DNA from: Candidatus Saccharimonadota bacterium
Lineage (GTDB): Bacteria; Patescibacteriota; Saccharimonadia; Saccharimonadales; Saccharimonadaceae
Length of the DNA: 13,889 bases
Reading direction: 5' to 3'
Assembly: GCA_030527565.1 (NCBI GenBank)
Contig: JAUNAO010000010.1
Coordinates: 2,249 to 16,137, forward strand
Position numbers and translations under genes: made by a program. This document shows positions 1 through 5,779 of the stretch, piece by piece (positions within the stretch are counted from its first letter, which is position 1; each line of letters starts with the position of its first letter). The notes under the pieces are model-generated. The model searched no databases, had not been told where the DNA came from, and worked only from the letters and a program-made list of their open reading frames with translations.

Positions 1-2
1 CC

Positions 3-36
3 ATAAAAATATTGAGGCAGAAACCTACCTCAATAT
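3..36 (-). terminator. Rho-independent terminator after rplK
   Basis: A perfect 9-bp inverted repeat (plus-strand 9-17 ATATTGAGG and 28-36 CCTCAATAT) encloses a 10-nt loop. Read on the minus strand it is followed by a run of five Ts. It lies about 40 nt past the rplK stop, so the secE-nusG-rplK transcript probably ends here, before any rplA that may lie outside the window. Confidence 0.75.
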
Positions 37-77
37 CCATTATAGCACACTTTGTCTAAAAAGTCAAGTCCTAATGC

Positions 78-506
78 TTATCCCTCGACTTCTACGCCCA
101 TCGAGCGAGCCGTACCAGCGACAACTTTGACTGCGCCATCAAGATCAACTGCATTAAGTTGTTCCATCTTTTTCTGTGCAATTTCTTCGAGCTGTGCGCG
201 GGTGATTTTCCCGACTTTCTCGGTGTTTGGCTTTCCTGAACCCTTGTCGATCTTGATTGCTTCGCGAATCAAATCATCAACTGGCTGCCCAAGACAAGTC
301 CAATCAAACGTCCGATCTTCGAAAACCTGGATGTGAACAATCACGTTCTTGCCCATGAATTCTTTCGTCTTTTCGTTGAATGGGTTGATGAAGTCCATCA
401 TATTAAGACCCCACTGACCAAGCGTCGAACCAACCGGAGGCCCAGCCGTTGCTTTACCGCCAGGGATTCGGAGTTTCAAATTTCCGATAACCTTTTTTTC
501 TGCCAT
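78..506 (-). CDS. rplK: 50S ribosomal protein L11
   Basis: Ribosomal protein L11 binds the GTPase-associated region of 23S rRNA with the L10/L12 stalk and takes part in factor binding. The 142-residue length is normal for bacterial L11. The N-terminal domain carries a GPPVGSTLGQWGLN segment (22-35), equivalent to the proline-rich PPVGPALGQ region known for thiostrepton binding. The C-terminal RNA-binding domain has GSGKPNTEKVGKITRAQ (about 89-105) and ends GTARSMGVEVEG. The segment normally reading TKTPPAAVLLKKAAG is WTCLGQPVDDLIREA here (69-83), which is unusual. The start follows an AAAGGAT Shine-Dalgarno with four intervening bases, and the stop is TAA. The gene lies 53 nt downstream of nusG in the usual secE-nusG-rplK order and can also be read from a promoter overlapping the nusG stop. 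Confidence 0.96.
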   Translation of the reverse strand: MAEKKVIGNLKLRIPGGKATAGPPVGSTLGQWGLNMMDFINPFNEKTKEFMGKNVIVHIQVFEDRTFDWTCLGQPVDDLIREAIKIDKGSGKPNTEKVGKITRAQLEEIAQKKMEQLNAVDLDGAVKVVAGTARSMGVEVEG

Positions 507-553
507 AAATATCCTTTTAAATTAATATTTTAGAAGCAATATGTAACTATATA

Positions 554-581
554 ATTATATCACAATTGTTTTACTTGTAAA
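554..581 (-). promoter_or_regulatory. Internal promoter for rplK overlapping the nusG stop
   Basis: On the minus strand a TATAAT -10 (554-559) is preceded directly by TGA (560-562), giving an extended -10. A TTTACA -35 (576-581) lies 16 bp upstream, inside the last nusG codons. The TGA is also the nusG stop codon. The predicted start is near 547, giving a leader of about 40 nt before rplK. This is inferred from motif match only. Confidence 0.55.
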
Positions 582-1105
582 GCGTCAAGTTCAACTGGCG
601 TTTCGCGCCCAAACATCGAAACCATGACCTTGAGTTTGCCCTTCGCGGCGTCGATTTCCGAAACCGTCCCGTCAAAGCCCTTAAATGGACCGTCCGCAAT
701 CGAAACCACTTCGCCAATCTCGTATTTAACCGAGAACTTCGGATCCTCAACCCCCATCCGCTTCTTGATCTTCGCGATTTCTTTCTCGGAAACTGGCGTT
801 GGCTGTGTGCCAGTTCCAATAAACCCAGTCACGCCCGGCGTATTTCGGATAATATACCAAGTCTCATCCGAAAGTTTCATGTCAACGAGAACGTAACCCT
901 GAAGAATCTTCCGGTCAACGACCTTCCGTTTTCCGTTTCGGATTTCGATCTGTTTTTCTTTCGGGACAATCGCCTCGAAAATTTTATCTGCCATCTCAAC
1001 CGTGTTTACACGCTGGTTGACACTGTCGGCAACTTTGTCCTCGTAGCCGCTGTACGTCGAAATTGCGTACCACGCCCGAGTGCTATCATAACGGTTTACT
1101 GCCAT
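560..1105 (-). CDS. nusG: Transcription termination/antitermination factor NusG
   Basis: NusG binds the RNA polymerase clamp through its NGN domain and couples to Rho or ribosomal S10 through its KOW domain. The NGN domain spans roughly 10-115, with the characteristic AWYAISTYSGYEDKVA near its start and TPGVTGFIGTG at 89-99. The KOW domain (about 126-181) shows GEVVSIADGPFKGFDGTVSEID. The 181-residue length matches the family. The start follows AAGGAG, which overlaps the secE stop codon (TAAGGAG), and only 9 nt separate the two genes, so the pair is very likely co-translated. The stop is TGA, and the protein ends exactly where NusG homologues end, supporting standard use of UGA. Confidence 0.96.
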   Translation of the reverse strand: MAVNRYDSTRAWYAISTYSGYEDKVADSVNQRVNTVEMADKIFEAIVPKEKQIEIRNGKRKVVDRKILQGYVLVDMKLSDETWYIIRNTPGVTGFIGTGTQPTPVSEKEIAKIKKRMGVEDPKFSVKYEIGEVVSIADGPFKGFDGTVSEIDAAKGKLKVMVSMFGRETPVELDALQVKQL

Positions 1106-1114
1106 TTTAACTCC

Positions 1115-1489
1115 TTATTTTATAATTAAACTAAATAACCAGGTAAAGAACGCGTCGAGCAGCATAATTACTACTACGAAAAGCGCCGTATAAACGAGCA
1201 CCGCCGCAACCATTTTCCAGGTTGCTTTTCGGCTCGGCCAGCGCACTTGTCGAAGTTCCTTCCAAGAATCTTTGAGATATCGACCAAGATAGACGAACGG
1301 CCGGATTAGGATAAATGGTTTCTTTTCCGCCTTTTTCTCAGCTTTCTTTTCAGTTTTTGCCGCGACTTTCTTCGCTTTTTCCTGTTTTTTGTCTTTGATA
1401 ACCACTTTTTTACGAGTAATCGGCTTCTCGACTTCCTTTTCTTTTGGAGAGTCGCTTGCCTTAATACGAGTGACTTTCGTTTTTGCCAT
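1115..1489 (-). CDS. secE: Preprotein translocase subunit SecE
   Basis: SecE stabilises SecY in the general secretion channel. The chosen ATG gives 124 residues. It has a TAAGGAG Shine-Dalgarno five bases upstream, whereas an upstream in-frame ATG adding 15 residues would lie inside the leader hairpin region and has no such site. The C-terminal half has the SecE signature WKELRQVRWPSRKATW followed by one transmembrane helix (VAAVLVYTALFVVVIMLLDA) and a short tail. The first 60 or so residues are an extended Lys/Glu/Ala-rich cytoplasmic tail (repeated KKAEKK units), much longer than minimal Gram-positive SecE and of a kind common in CPR bacteria. It is the first gene of the secE-nusG-rplK operon. 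Confidence 0.93.
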   Translation of the reverse strand: MAKTKVTRIKASDSPKEKEVEKPITRKKVVIKDKKQEKAKKVAAKTEKKAEKKAEKKPFILIRPFVYLGRYLKDSWKELRQVRWPSRKATWKMVAAVLVYTALFVVVIMLLDAFFTWLFSLIIK

Positions 1490-1505
1490 TTTACTCCTTA
1501 GTATT

Positions 1506-1529
1506 AAAAAAAAGTCTGATACCAGACTT
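1506..1529 (-). terminator. Terminator-like hairpin at the 5' end of the secE transcript
   Basis: A perfect 7-bp stem (AAGTCTG 1523-1529, CAGACTT 1512-1518 as read on the minus strand) with a GTAT loop runs into a T8 tract whose first two Ts belong to the stem. It has the full layout of an intrinsic terminator, yet it sits between the secE promoter and the secE Shine-Dalgarno. The predicted transcription start (about 1529) is the first base of the stem. It may be an attenuator, a stability hairpin, or both. Confidence 0.6.
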
Positions 1530-1535
1530 GTCAAT

Positions 1536-1565
1536 AGTATACCACACCCGCCCTGTTCCCGTCAA
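1536..1565 (-). promoter_or_regulatory. Promoter of the secE-nusG-rplK operon
   Basis: The -35 is TTGACG (1560-1565), the spacer 18 bp, and the -10 TATACT (1536-1541), preceded by TGG, which makes an extended -10. The predicted start is near 1529. It is divergent from, and only 4 bp away from, the -35 of the plus-strand promoter at 1570. Confidence 0.75.
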
Positions 1566-1569
1566 GATA

Positions 1570-1598
1570 TTGACAACCATATATTAATATACTATTAT
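1570..1598 (+). promoter_or_regulatory. Promoter of first membrane-protein paralogue
   Basis: TTGACA (1570-1575), a 17-bp spacer and TATTAT (1593-1598) form a near-consensus sigma-70 promoter. An AAGGAT Shine-Dalgarno lies at 1613-1618. The same promoter is repeated base for base at 2615-2643. Confidence 0.75.
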
Positions 1599-1665
1599 CG
1601 GGTTATAAACATAAGGATATTCAAATGAAAAAAGCGAAAGCAAAACAAGATAATAAATATAAAAT
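1570..1665 (+). repeat. 96-nt perfect direct repeat, copy 1
   Basis: This segment is identical to 2615-2710. It starts at the first base of the -35 box and covers the whole promoter, leader, ribosome-binding site and the first 13 codons plus two bases of the gene. The base before the -35 and the base after 1665 both differ between copies. Confidence 0.95.
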
Positions 1666-2005
1666 TATTAACGCTATTTTTGCCTGCATTATGATCGTAA
1701 TGGCTGGGGTGATGGTCTATTGCGGGCTAAATATGAAAACCGCCGAGGAAAAAGAGTATCTCGCTCTGCAGGATCATCTATATACTCAAATTGTCGAAAC
1801 TAAAGGTGTTGGTAAATGGTGCGAAGTCGAGAGCCATGGTCTTTCGAAAGATAACGACGTTTACGTTAGGTTTTGGTGCTATAAATTTAATCCAGATACA
1901 AACGAGTTGACGGAAGAAAAAGTCTATAATACCTTATATTTCCAAAAACACACCGTTCTCGGCGACGGATACTCGACTGGCTATGCTGAGGCATTAGGCG
2001 ATTAG
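1625..2005 (+). CDS. Small membrane-anchored protein with Cys-bearing exterior domain, paralogue 1
   Basis: I do not recognise a named family. The 126-residue protein has a strongly basic N-terminus (MKKAKAKQDNKYK), one hydrophobic segment at about 15-35 that looks like an uncleaved signal anchor, and a domain of about 90 residues probably outside the membrane. Cysteines in that domain (in KWCEVE and RFWCYK) are conserved in the paralogue at 2670 and could form a disulphide. Shared blocks are EYLALQDHL, SKDNDVYVRFWC, TLYFQ and the C-terminus GYAEALGD. Membrane topology follows from positive-inside charge. The start is fixed by AAGGAT six bases upstream. It is transcribed divergently from secE. 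Function is unknown. Confidence 0.8.
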   Translation: MKKAKAKQDNKYKIINAIFACIMIVMAGVMVYCGLNMKTAEEKEYLALQDHLYTQIVETKGVGKWCEVESHGLSKDNDVYVRFWCYKFNPDTNELTEEKVYNTLYFQKHTVLGDGYSTGYAEALGD

Positions 2006-2033
2006 CTAAAGTCATCAATTAATTATCCAACAG

Positions 2034-2063
2034 AAATAAAAATCCCCCGGCATTCGCCGGGGG
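2034..2063 (-). terminator. Terminator of the secreted-protein gene
   Basis: A GC-rich perfect 8-bp stem (2044-2051 with 2056-2063) and 4-nt loop are followed on the minus strand by ATTTTTATTT. It suits the gene ending at 2098. In the plus direction the downstream sequence is a poor U-tract, so it may only weakly stop the gene ending at 2005. Confidence 0.85.
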
Positions 2064-2064
2064 C

Positions 2065-2077
2065 GCAAGTTTTGGGG
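2065..2077. repeat. 13-nt inverted repeat, left arm
   Basis: GCAAGTTTTGGGG is the exact reverse complement of 2551-2563. In the mRNA of the gene at 2098-2505 this arm falls in the 3' untranslated region directly before the terminator stem, and its partner falls at the extreme 5' end. Confidence 0.85.
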
Positions 2078-2097
2078 CTATGAAAATTATTTAAAGT

Positions 2098-2505
2098 TTA
2101 GTTTGCGGTGTCCCATACATTAACGACTCCGCCCGGCAAGCCCGAGAGGTAAACGTACTGAACGTTCGACCCAATGAACCAGTCAGTAGTTCCGTTCGCA
2201 ACGAAAGGTTTATCCCAGACAGTCTCACCTTGATAATCAACCATTCTCAAGGTGAGACGATTCGGCGTCGTTAGCGGCGTAATATGCAGCCAACGGTCGG
2301 AGCCTTTTCCGGTATATACCAGTGTTTCCACGTAGGTATAGACACTCACTGATGCCCGAGTTTCTATTTTGGCAGCTCCACTGGAGCTTTCGGCTGAGTT
2401 AGAAGACGAGCTATTCTCGGCGGCAAAAGCAGACATGCTCATACCGCAGATCAACATTACTGCTACCAAGAGTAGCGCAACTGTTTTCTTAAAAGTCTTT
2501 TTCAT
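2098..2505 (-). CDS. Secreted small protein with Sec signal peptide and Ser-rich linker
   Basis: This 135-residue protein is unrecognised beyond its export signal. The N-terminus has a basic n-region (MKKTFKKT), a hydrophobic core (VALLLVAVMLICGMSMS) and an AFA-AE signal peptidase I site at about residue 29. A Ser/Ala-rich linker follows (about 31-46). The mature part is rich in Val, Tyr, Thr and Trp and probably beta-structured (VSVYTYVETLVYTG, RLTLRMVDYQG, VQYVYLSGLPGG). The mature region has no cysteine and there is no sorting motif. The ribosome-binding site is weak: a G5 run 12 bases from the ATG. It lies on the opposite strand between two paralogues and is bracketed by a 13-nt inverted repeat. 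The signal peptide resembles those common in Firmicutes; transfer is possible but unproven. Confidence 0.8.
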   Translation of the reverse strand: MKKTFKKTVALLLVAVMLICGMSMSAFAAENSSSSNSAESSSGAAKIETRASVSVYTYVETLVYTGKGSDRWLHITPLTTPNRLTLRMVDYQGETVWDKPFVANGTTDWFIGSNVQYVYLSGLPGGVVNVWDTAN

Positions 2506-2550
2506 AGGTTAAAAATACCCCCTGTTTTAATTTTTGTTAATGTGCGATTA

Positions 2551-2563
2551 CCCCAAAACTTGC
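2551..2563. repeat. 13-nt inverted repeat, right arm
   Basis: CCCCAAAACTTGC is the exact reverse complement of 2065-2077. It lies about 3 nt inside the predicted 5' end of the minus-strand mRNA. Confidence 0.85.
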
Positions 2564-2572
2564 AGTCTCCTT

Positions 2573-2601
2573 ATTTTATACCAAGGCCCAATAAAAAGCA
2601 A
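2573..2601 (-). promoter_or_regulatory. Promoter of the secreted-protein gene
   Basis: On the minus strand, TTGCTT (2596-2601), a 17-bp spacer and TAAAAT (2573-2578) form a plausible promoter. An overlapping TGG-TATAAA register is an alternative extended -10. The predicted start is near 2566. It is back to back with the plus-strand promoter at 2615. Confidence 0.5.
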
Positions 2602-2614
2602 TACCTTTTCTCGC

Positions 2615-2643
2615 TTGACAACCATATATTAATATACTATTAT
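2615..2643 (+). promoter_or_regulatory. Promoter of second membrane-protein paralogue
   Basis: TTGACA (2615-2620), a 17-bp spacer and TATTAT (2638-2643) are identical, spacer included, to the promoter at 1570-1598. Confidence 0.75.
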
Positions 2644-2710
2644 CGGGTTATAAACATAAGGATATTCAAATGAAAAAAGCGAAAGCAAAACAAGATAATA
2701 AATATAAAAT
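2615..2710 (+). repeat. 96-nt perfect direct repeat, copy 2
   Basis: Identical to 1570-1665. Synonymous positions within codons 1-13 are all unchanged, whereas downstream codons for identical residues differ (for example CTCGCTCTGCAG against CTTGCTTTGCAA). Confidence 0.95.
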
Positions 2711-3050
2711 CATTAACATCGTCTTTGCTTGTCTCATAGTTGCGTTAGCGGGAGCTCTGGTCTACTGCGGCTCGAATATGTATAGCGCAGAAGACAAAGA
2801 ATATCTTGCTTTGCAAGATCATTTGCTTAACCGGCACGTCGAGATGATGTATGAGCAGGAAGATAGGTGGCAAGTTTGCGAAATGGACAGCCGCGGTATC
2901 TCGAAAGATAATGACGTCTATGTCAGGTTCTGGTGCCAAACCTATGATACAACCACTGGCCAACCAGCTGGCGAGACAGACTATCGCACGCTATATTTCC
3001 AGCACCGAGCGGACGCTTGGGGTGGCTATGCTGAAGCCCTCGGCGACTAG
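2670..3050 (+). CDS. Small membrane-anchored protein with Cys-bearing exterior domain, paralogue 2
   Basis: This paralogue of 1625-2005 has the same 126-residue length, basic N-terminus, signal anchor (about 15-35) and conserved exterior blocks EYLALQDHL, SKDNDVYVRFWC, TLYFQ and GYAEALGD. The two ectodomain cysteines are kept (QVCEMD, RFWCQT). The middle region differs strongly (MMYEQEDRW against KGVGKW), so the two may have different partners or specificities. The start has the same AAGGAT ribosome-binding site. The TAG stop shares CTAG with the stop of the convergent phosphorylase gene, a 2-nt shared core with no terminator between them. Function is unknown. Confidence 0.8.
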   Translation: MKKAKAKQDNKYKIINIVFACLIVALAGALVYCGSNMYSAEDKEYLALQDHLLNRHVEMMYEQEDRWQVCEMDSRGISKDNDVYVRFWCQTYDTTTGQPAGETDYRTLYFQHRADAWGGYAEALGD

Positions 3051-4786
3051 TTAAAAAGATAATTTAGATAATCTTGGAGCATTCGTGCCCCCGAAACAAC
3101 TGGTAGATACGCTGCCAGTTGTTTTTGGATTAAAAACTCAAGTTCAAAATCATTTTCCCAAGCCTCTATCGCCTCTTCCATTCGGGCGTACAACTGCTCG
3201 GCTTCCTCCTCGTCCGTTTTTCCGGTTACATTCAAATAATTTTCCGCTACTGCATCCGCAACTCCGCCGTCATGCGTCGAAATTAATAAATTCAAATTCG
3301 CAACATCTTTCATCCAGCTCGTCCCGCACGCCTCGAGCCCAACAATTGGTAAATTAATCGCCGCGTTCGAGCCCGCAGACAACCCATACGCCAACTTCTC
3401 ATCATAATCCGCGATGTAATGCACATGATCCTTGAGATAATCATCCGCCGCCACCGTCTCAAGAATCTCCGCCAACTTCTTCGTCATTCGCTCGTCCCCC
3501 GTACAAACTCGCCCCGTCAGGATATAATGTGCCCCGCGCGGCTCTAAAATCGCCCTGAGTTTAACGGGGTCCGAAAACGGTAATTCCGGCCGCTTATAAT
3601 CGACAAATCGTCGCTTAAAATCGAAAATGAAATCGTCGTCCGAAAATTCTAAAATCGTTCCATTCTGGTCCGGTCGCGTCGCGAGAACCTCATTCAAAAC
3701 CTTTCGCCCCGCCGCCTTAAATTCGCGAATTTTTTCGCTGTCGAGCGCGGTTAACTTTTCCGGAAAATCGACTTTTGGGGCCGTAAAATGGTCTAAAATC
3801 CCCTGTTTTTCATAAAAATCAAGAATTTCCGGCAAAACCCAAGTTTTCATATCGATTCCGTTTGTTACGGCCTTAAATTTCACCTTATTTCCGGCAATAT
3901 CATGATAATTCGCGACTCGCGCGTGCAATTTCGAGACCCCACTTCGAAGTTCTGCAATCTCGATCGTCGCCGCCGATAACTTCAGCCGCCCATCAACAAA
4001 CTTATCATCCAGCCACTTCCTAACTGGTCGCGACTTTAAGTTTGGATAGACAAATCGCTCAAACTGTTCGCGCGAAAATTCCGCCTCCGCCGCCTGAACC
4101 AGCGTATGATTCGTATACAAAGTATGTTTCCGCGTATAGACCATCGCCTCATAAAAATCCATCCCATTCGAAGCCAGTTCATCTAGCCGTGCCAACGCCG
4201 CAAAGAACGTCGCAACTTCGTTAAGTTGCATAATCGCCGGCTTTAATCCGACTAATTTTAGCGCCGCATAACCGCCAAACCCAAGTGAAACCTCTTGATA
4301 TAGCCGATGATCCGACCCGCTCATCCCTGAGTAAAGTTCGCCAAAATTCGGTTCCGTAATTGCTAAAATCCGTGTATTCTTAAATTCTTTTTGGACTACA
4401 TCAAGTTTACATAAATTTCCACAACACTTAATAAACACATTATCAATAAATCGAAACCCGAAATCGCGATAATTCACCGATCGTTTTTCATCAAAAACCT
4501 CGCCATCCCGCAAAACTTGATGATATTCGCTCGGATAAAATGGCGTCACGAGCGTAAGTGGCACACCCATCTGTTCCGCCACCCGTCGCGTATCTGCCGC
4601 GAGAACCCCTAAACCACCCCCGCCGCGAATTCCATTTTTCTGATCATAAATTTCAAGCGTCCAATAAGTATACGGCCGCTCCGGCGAGAGTTTTGGAGTC
4701 AACTTTTTCCGCTCCACCGCCGCTTCAAAGCCCGCAATATCCTCGATATTTTCGAGAGGATGATAAAAATACGGTTCCGTGTCCAT
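3047..4786 (-). CDS. Alpha-glucan (glycogen/maltodextrin) phosphorylase-like protein, GT35
   Basis: GT35 enzymes release glucose-1-phosphate from alpha-1,4-glucans using pyridoxal phosphate. Signatures in order are GGGGLGVLAADTRRVAEQMG (55-74), QLNE (187-190, matching QLNDTHP), TNHT (225-228, containing the active-site His), VTNGIDMKTW (307-316), KRRFVDYKRPEL (391-402, the phosphate-binding KR..YKR region) and EACGTSWMK (485-493), whose Lys493 is the expected PLP-binding lysine. At 579 residues it is shorter than classical phosphorylases (about 800) and closer to compact forms. The His of the NEGH or NDTH motif is absent. It has no convincing Shine-Dalgarno. A TATAAT ends 10 bases before the ATG, implying a leader of only a few nucleotides. 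Catalytic activity is inferred, not certain. Confidence 0.8.
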   Translation of the reverse strand: MDTEPYFYHPLENIEDIAGFEAAVERKKLTPKLSPERPYTYWTLEIYDQKNGIRGGGGLGVLAADTRRVAEQMGVPLTLVTPFYPSEYHQVLRDGEVFDEKRSVNYRDFGFRFIDNVFIKCCGNLCKLDVVQKEFKNTRILAITEPNFGELYSGMSGSDHRLYQEVSLGFGGYAALKLVGLKPAIMQLNEVATFFAALARLDELASNGMDFYEAMVYTRKHTLYTNHTLVQAAEAEFSREQFERFVYPNLKSRPVRKWLDDKFVDGRLKLSAATIEIAELRSGVSKLHARVANYHDIAGNKVKFKAVTNGIDMKTWVLPEILDFYEKQGILDHFTAPKVDFPEKLTALDSEKIREFKAAGRKVLNEVLATRPDQNGTILEFSDDDFIFDFKRRFVDYKRPELPFSDPVKLRAILEPRGAHYILTGRVCTGDERMTKKLAEILETVAADDYLKDHVHYIADYDEKLAYGLSAGSNAAINLPIVGLEACGTSWMKDVANLNLLISTHDGGVADAVAENYLNVTGKTDEEEAEQLYARMEEAIEAWENDFELEFLIQKQLAAYLPVVSGARMLQDYLNYLFN

Positions 4787-4796
4787 TCTGCTTACG

Positions 4797-4802
4797 ATTA
4801 TA
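4797..4802 (-). promoter_or_regulatory. Extended -10 promoter of the phosphorylase gene
   Basis: TGC-TATAAT on the minus strand lies 10 bases upstream of the ATG. The -35 is weak (TTTTGG-like, 17 bp upstream). The predicted start is about 4 bases before the start codon, making the mRNA effectively leaderless. Confidence 0.5.
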
Positions 4803-4813
4803 GCACAAATTTT

Positions 4814-5773
4814 CTAATACCAAAACTCTTTTGGTAACGTATCCGCAATCCTCTGATGAAATTCGCGATCAAACCCCTCAAGTCGCTCCGGCGTTTTGTC
4901 CCCAAAATACTTCTCTCGAATATACTCCGCCGTCATCACTTCGCCAGGAATCAACCGATACTTTTTCCGGAAATTCAAACCGCGCTTATAATCTTTTGGC
5001 GGCAAAACTCCCATCGGTAAAAAATCACAATTCATCATCGGATCTCGGTAAAGTCGCAAAGCTAAAACCGACATCGTCGGAATAATTTCCTCATCCCCAT
5101 TATAAACCTCCGGCGTCTTAAATACCTTTTCTTGCCGTGTCGCGGATGGCGCGACGAAAATCACCCCGCCATTCTTCACTGCTTCGTCCGACCGCATAAT
5201 ATACATATCTCGAAACCCGCGCTTAATCGCGTTCGCATTTTCGTATAACTTCGTCCCCTCTTTTAAGTCCAACTTTTTCCAGGTCGCCGGCGTAATTGTT
5301 GGCGTAATAATAATCCCGAGCTGCTTAATTTTATCAAAATCAGTCGCCAAGGCCTCATACCACGGCAAATTAACCGGAAACAACATCGGCTTCTCGCCCA
5401 TCACATCAATTTTCATCATCAAAATCCGCGCAATTTCTCCAAGCGACGGATGGTTAAACCCGATGACGAGCCCCCGCTCGCTGTCTTCCGGGAAACCCTT
5501 ATAATCCCCAGGCGTTAACTTCGACAAAGTCTTTACTAACTTCCGTCGCGCCGCTCTCGCGTGCTTTTCTGGGTTGTTTTTTGGCCCCGTCGTGTTCAAA
5601 AAATAATTCACTGCTGTCTTACAAGCCGCCCCAACCGGCACCATCTCTTTCCTAAGCTTCTCACCGCCTAAAGTCTTGAGCAGCGAATAATTTTCGTAAA
5701 TAATCTTATTATTAATCTCGGCAGCCGACAGCTCCGCGAGTTCTTTATCTGTAAAAACTTTCTTATTGGACAT
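4814..5773 (-). CDS. Putative PlsC-like (LPLAT) acyltransferase, divergent
   Basis: The 319-residue soluble protein has weak but ordered resemblance to glycerophosphate acyltransferases. GFNHPSLGE (105-113) would be motif I, reading HX4E instead of the usual HX4D. VIFVAPSATRQ (204-214) would be motif III (normally PEGTR), and FLPMGVLPP (251-259) motif IV. These enzymes acylate lysophosphatidic acid or related acceptors at the membrane. No transmembrane helix is evident, and the first 95 residues are a charged helical extension. The mRNA appears leaderless: TGA-TATAAT ends six bases before the ATG. It lies 27 nt upstream of the phosphorylase gene on the same strand. The family call rests on motif spacing only and needs profile confirmation. 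Confidence 0.45.
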   Translation of the reverse strand: MSNKKVFTDKELAELSAAEINNKIIYENYSLLKTLGGEKLRKEMVPVGAACKTAVNYFLNTTGPKNNPEKHARAARRKLVKTLSKLTPGDYKGFPEDSERGLVIGFNHPSLGEIARILMMKIDVMGEKPMLFPVNLPWYEALATDFDKIKQLGIIITPTITPATWKKLDLKEGTKLYENANAIKRGFRDMYIMRSDEAVKNGGVIFVAPSATRQEKVFKTPEVYNGDEEIIPTMSVLALRLYRDPMMNCDFLPMGVLPPKDYKRGLNFRKKYRLIPGEVMTAEYIREKYFGDKTPERLEGFDREFHQRIADTLPKEFWY

Positions 5774-5779
5774 ATGCTT

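Noticed and set aside
1487..1534. SecE start 15 codons upstream (MTSLVSDFF...)
   Set aside because: It would start within the promoter-proximal hairpin, lacks a ribosome-binding site, and overlaps the predicted transcription start; the internal ATG has an ideal TAAGGAG.
2065..2563. Transposable element bounded by the 13-nt inverted repeat
   Set aside because: No transposase-like protein and no flanking direct duplication; transcript pairing explains the positions at least as well.
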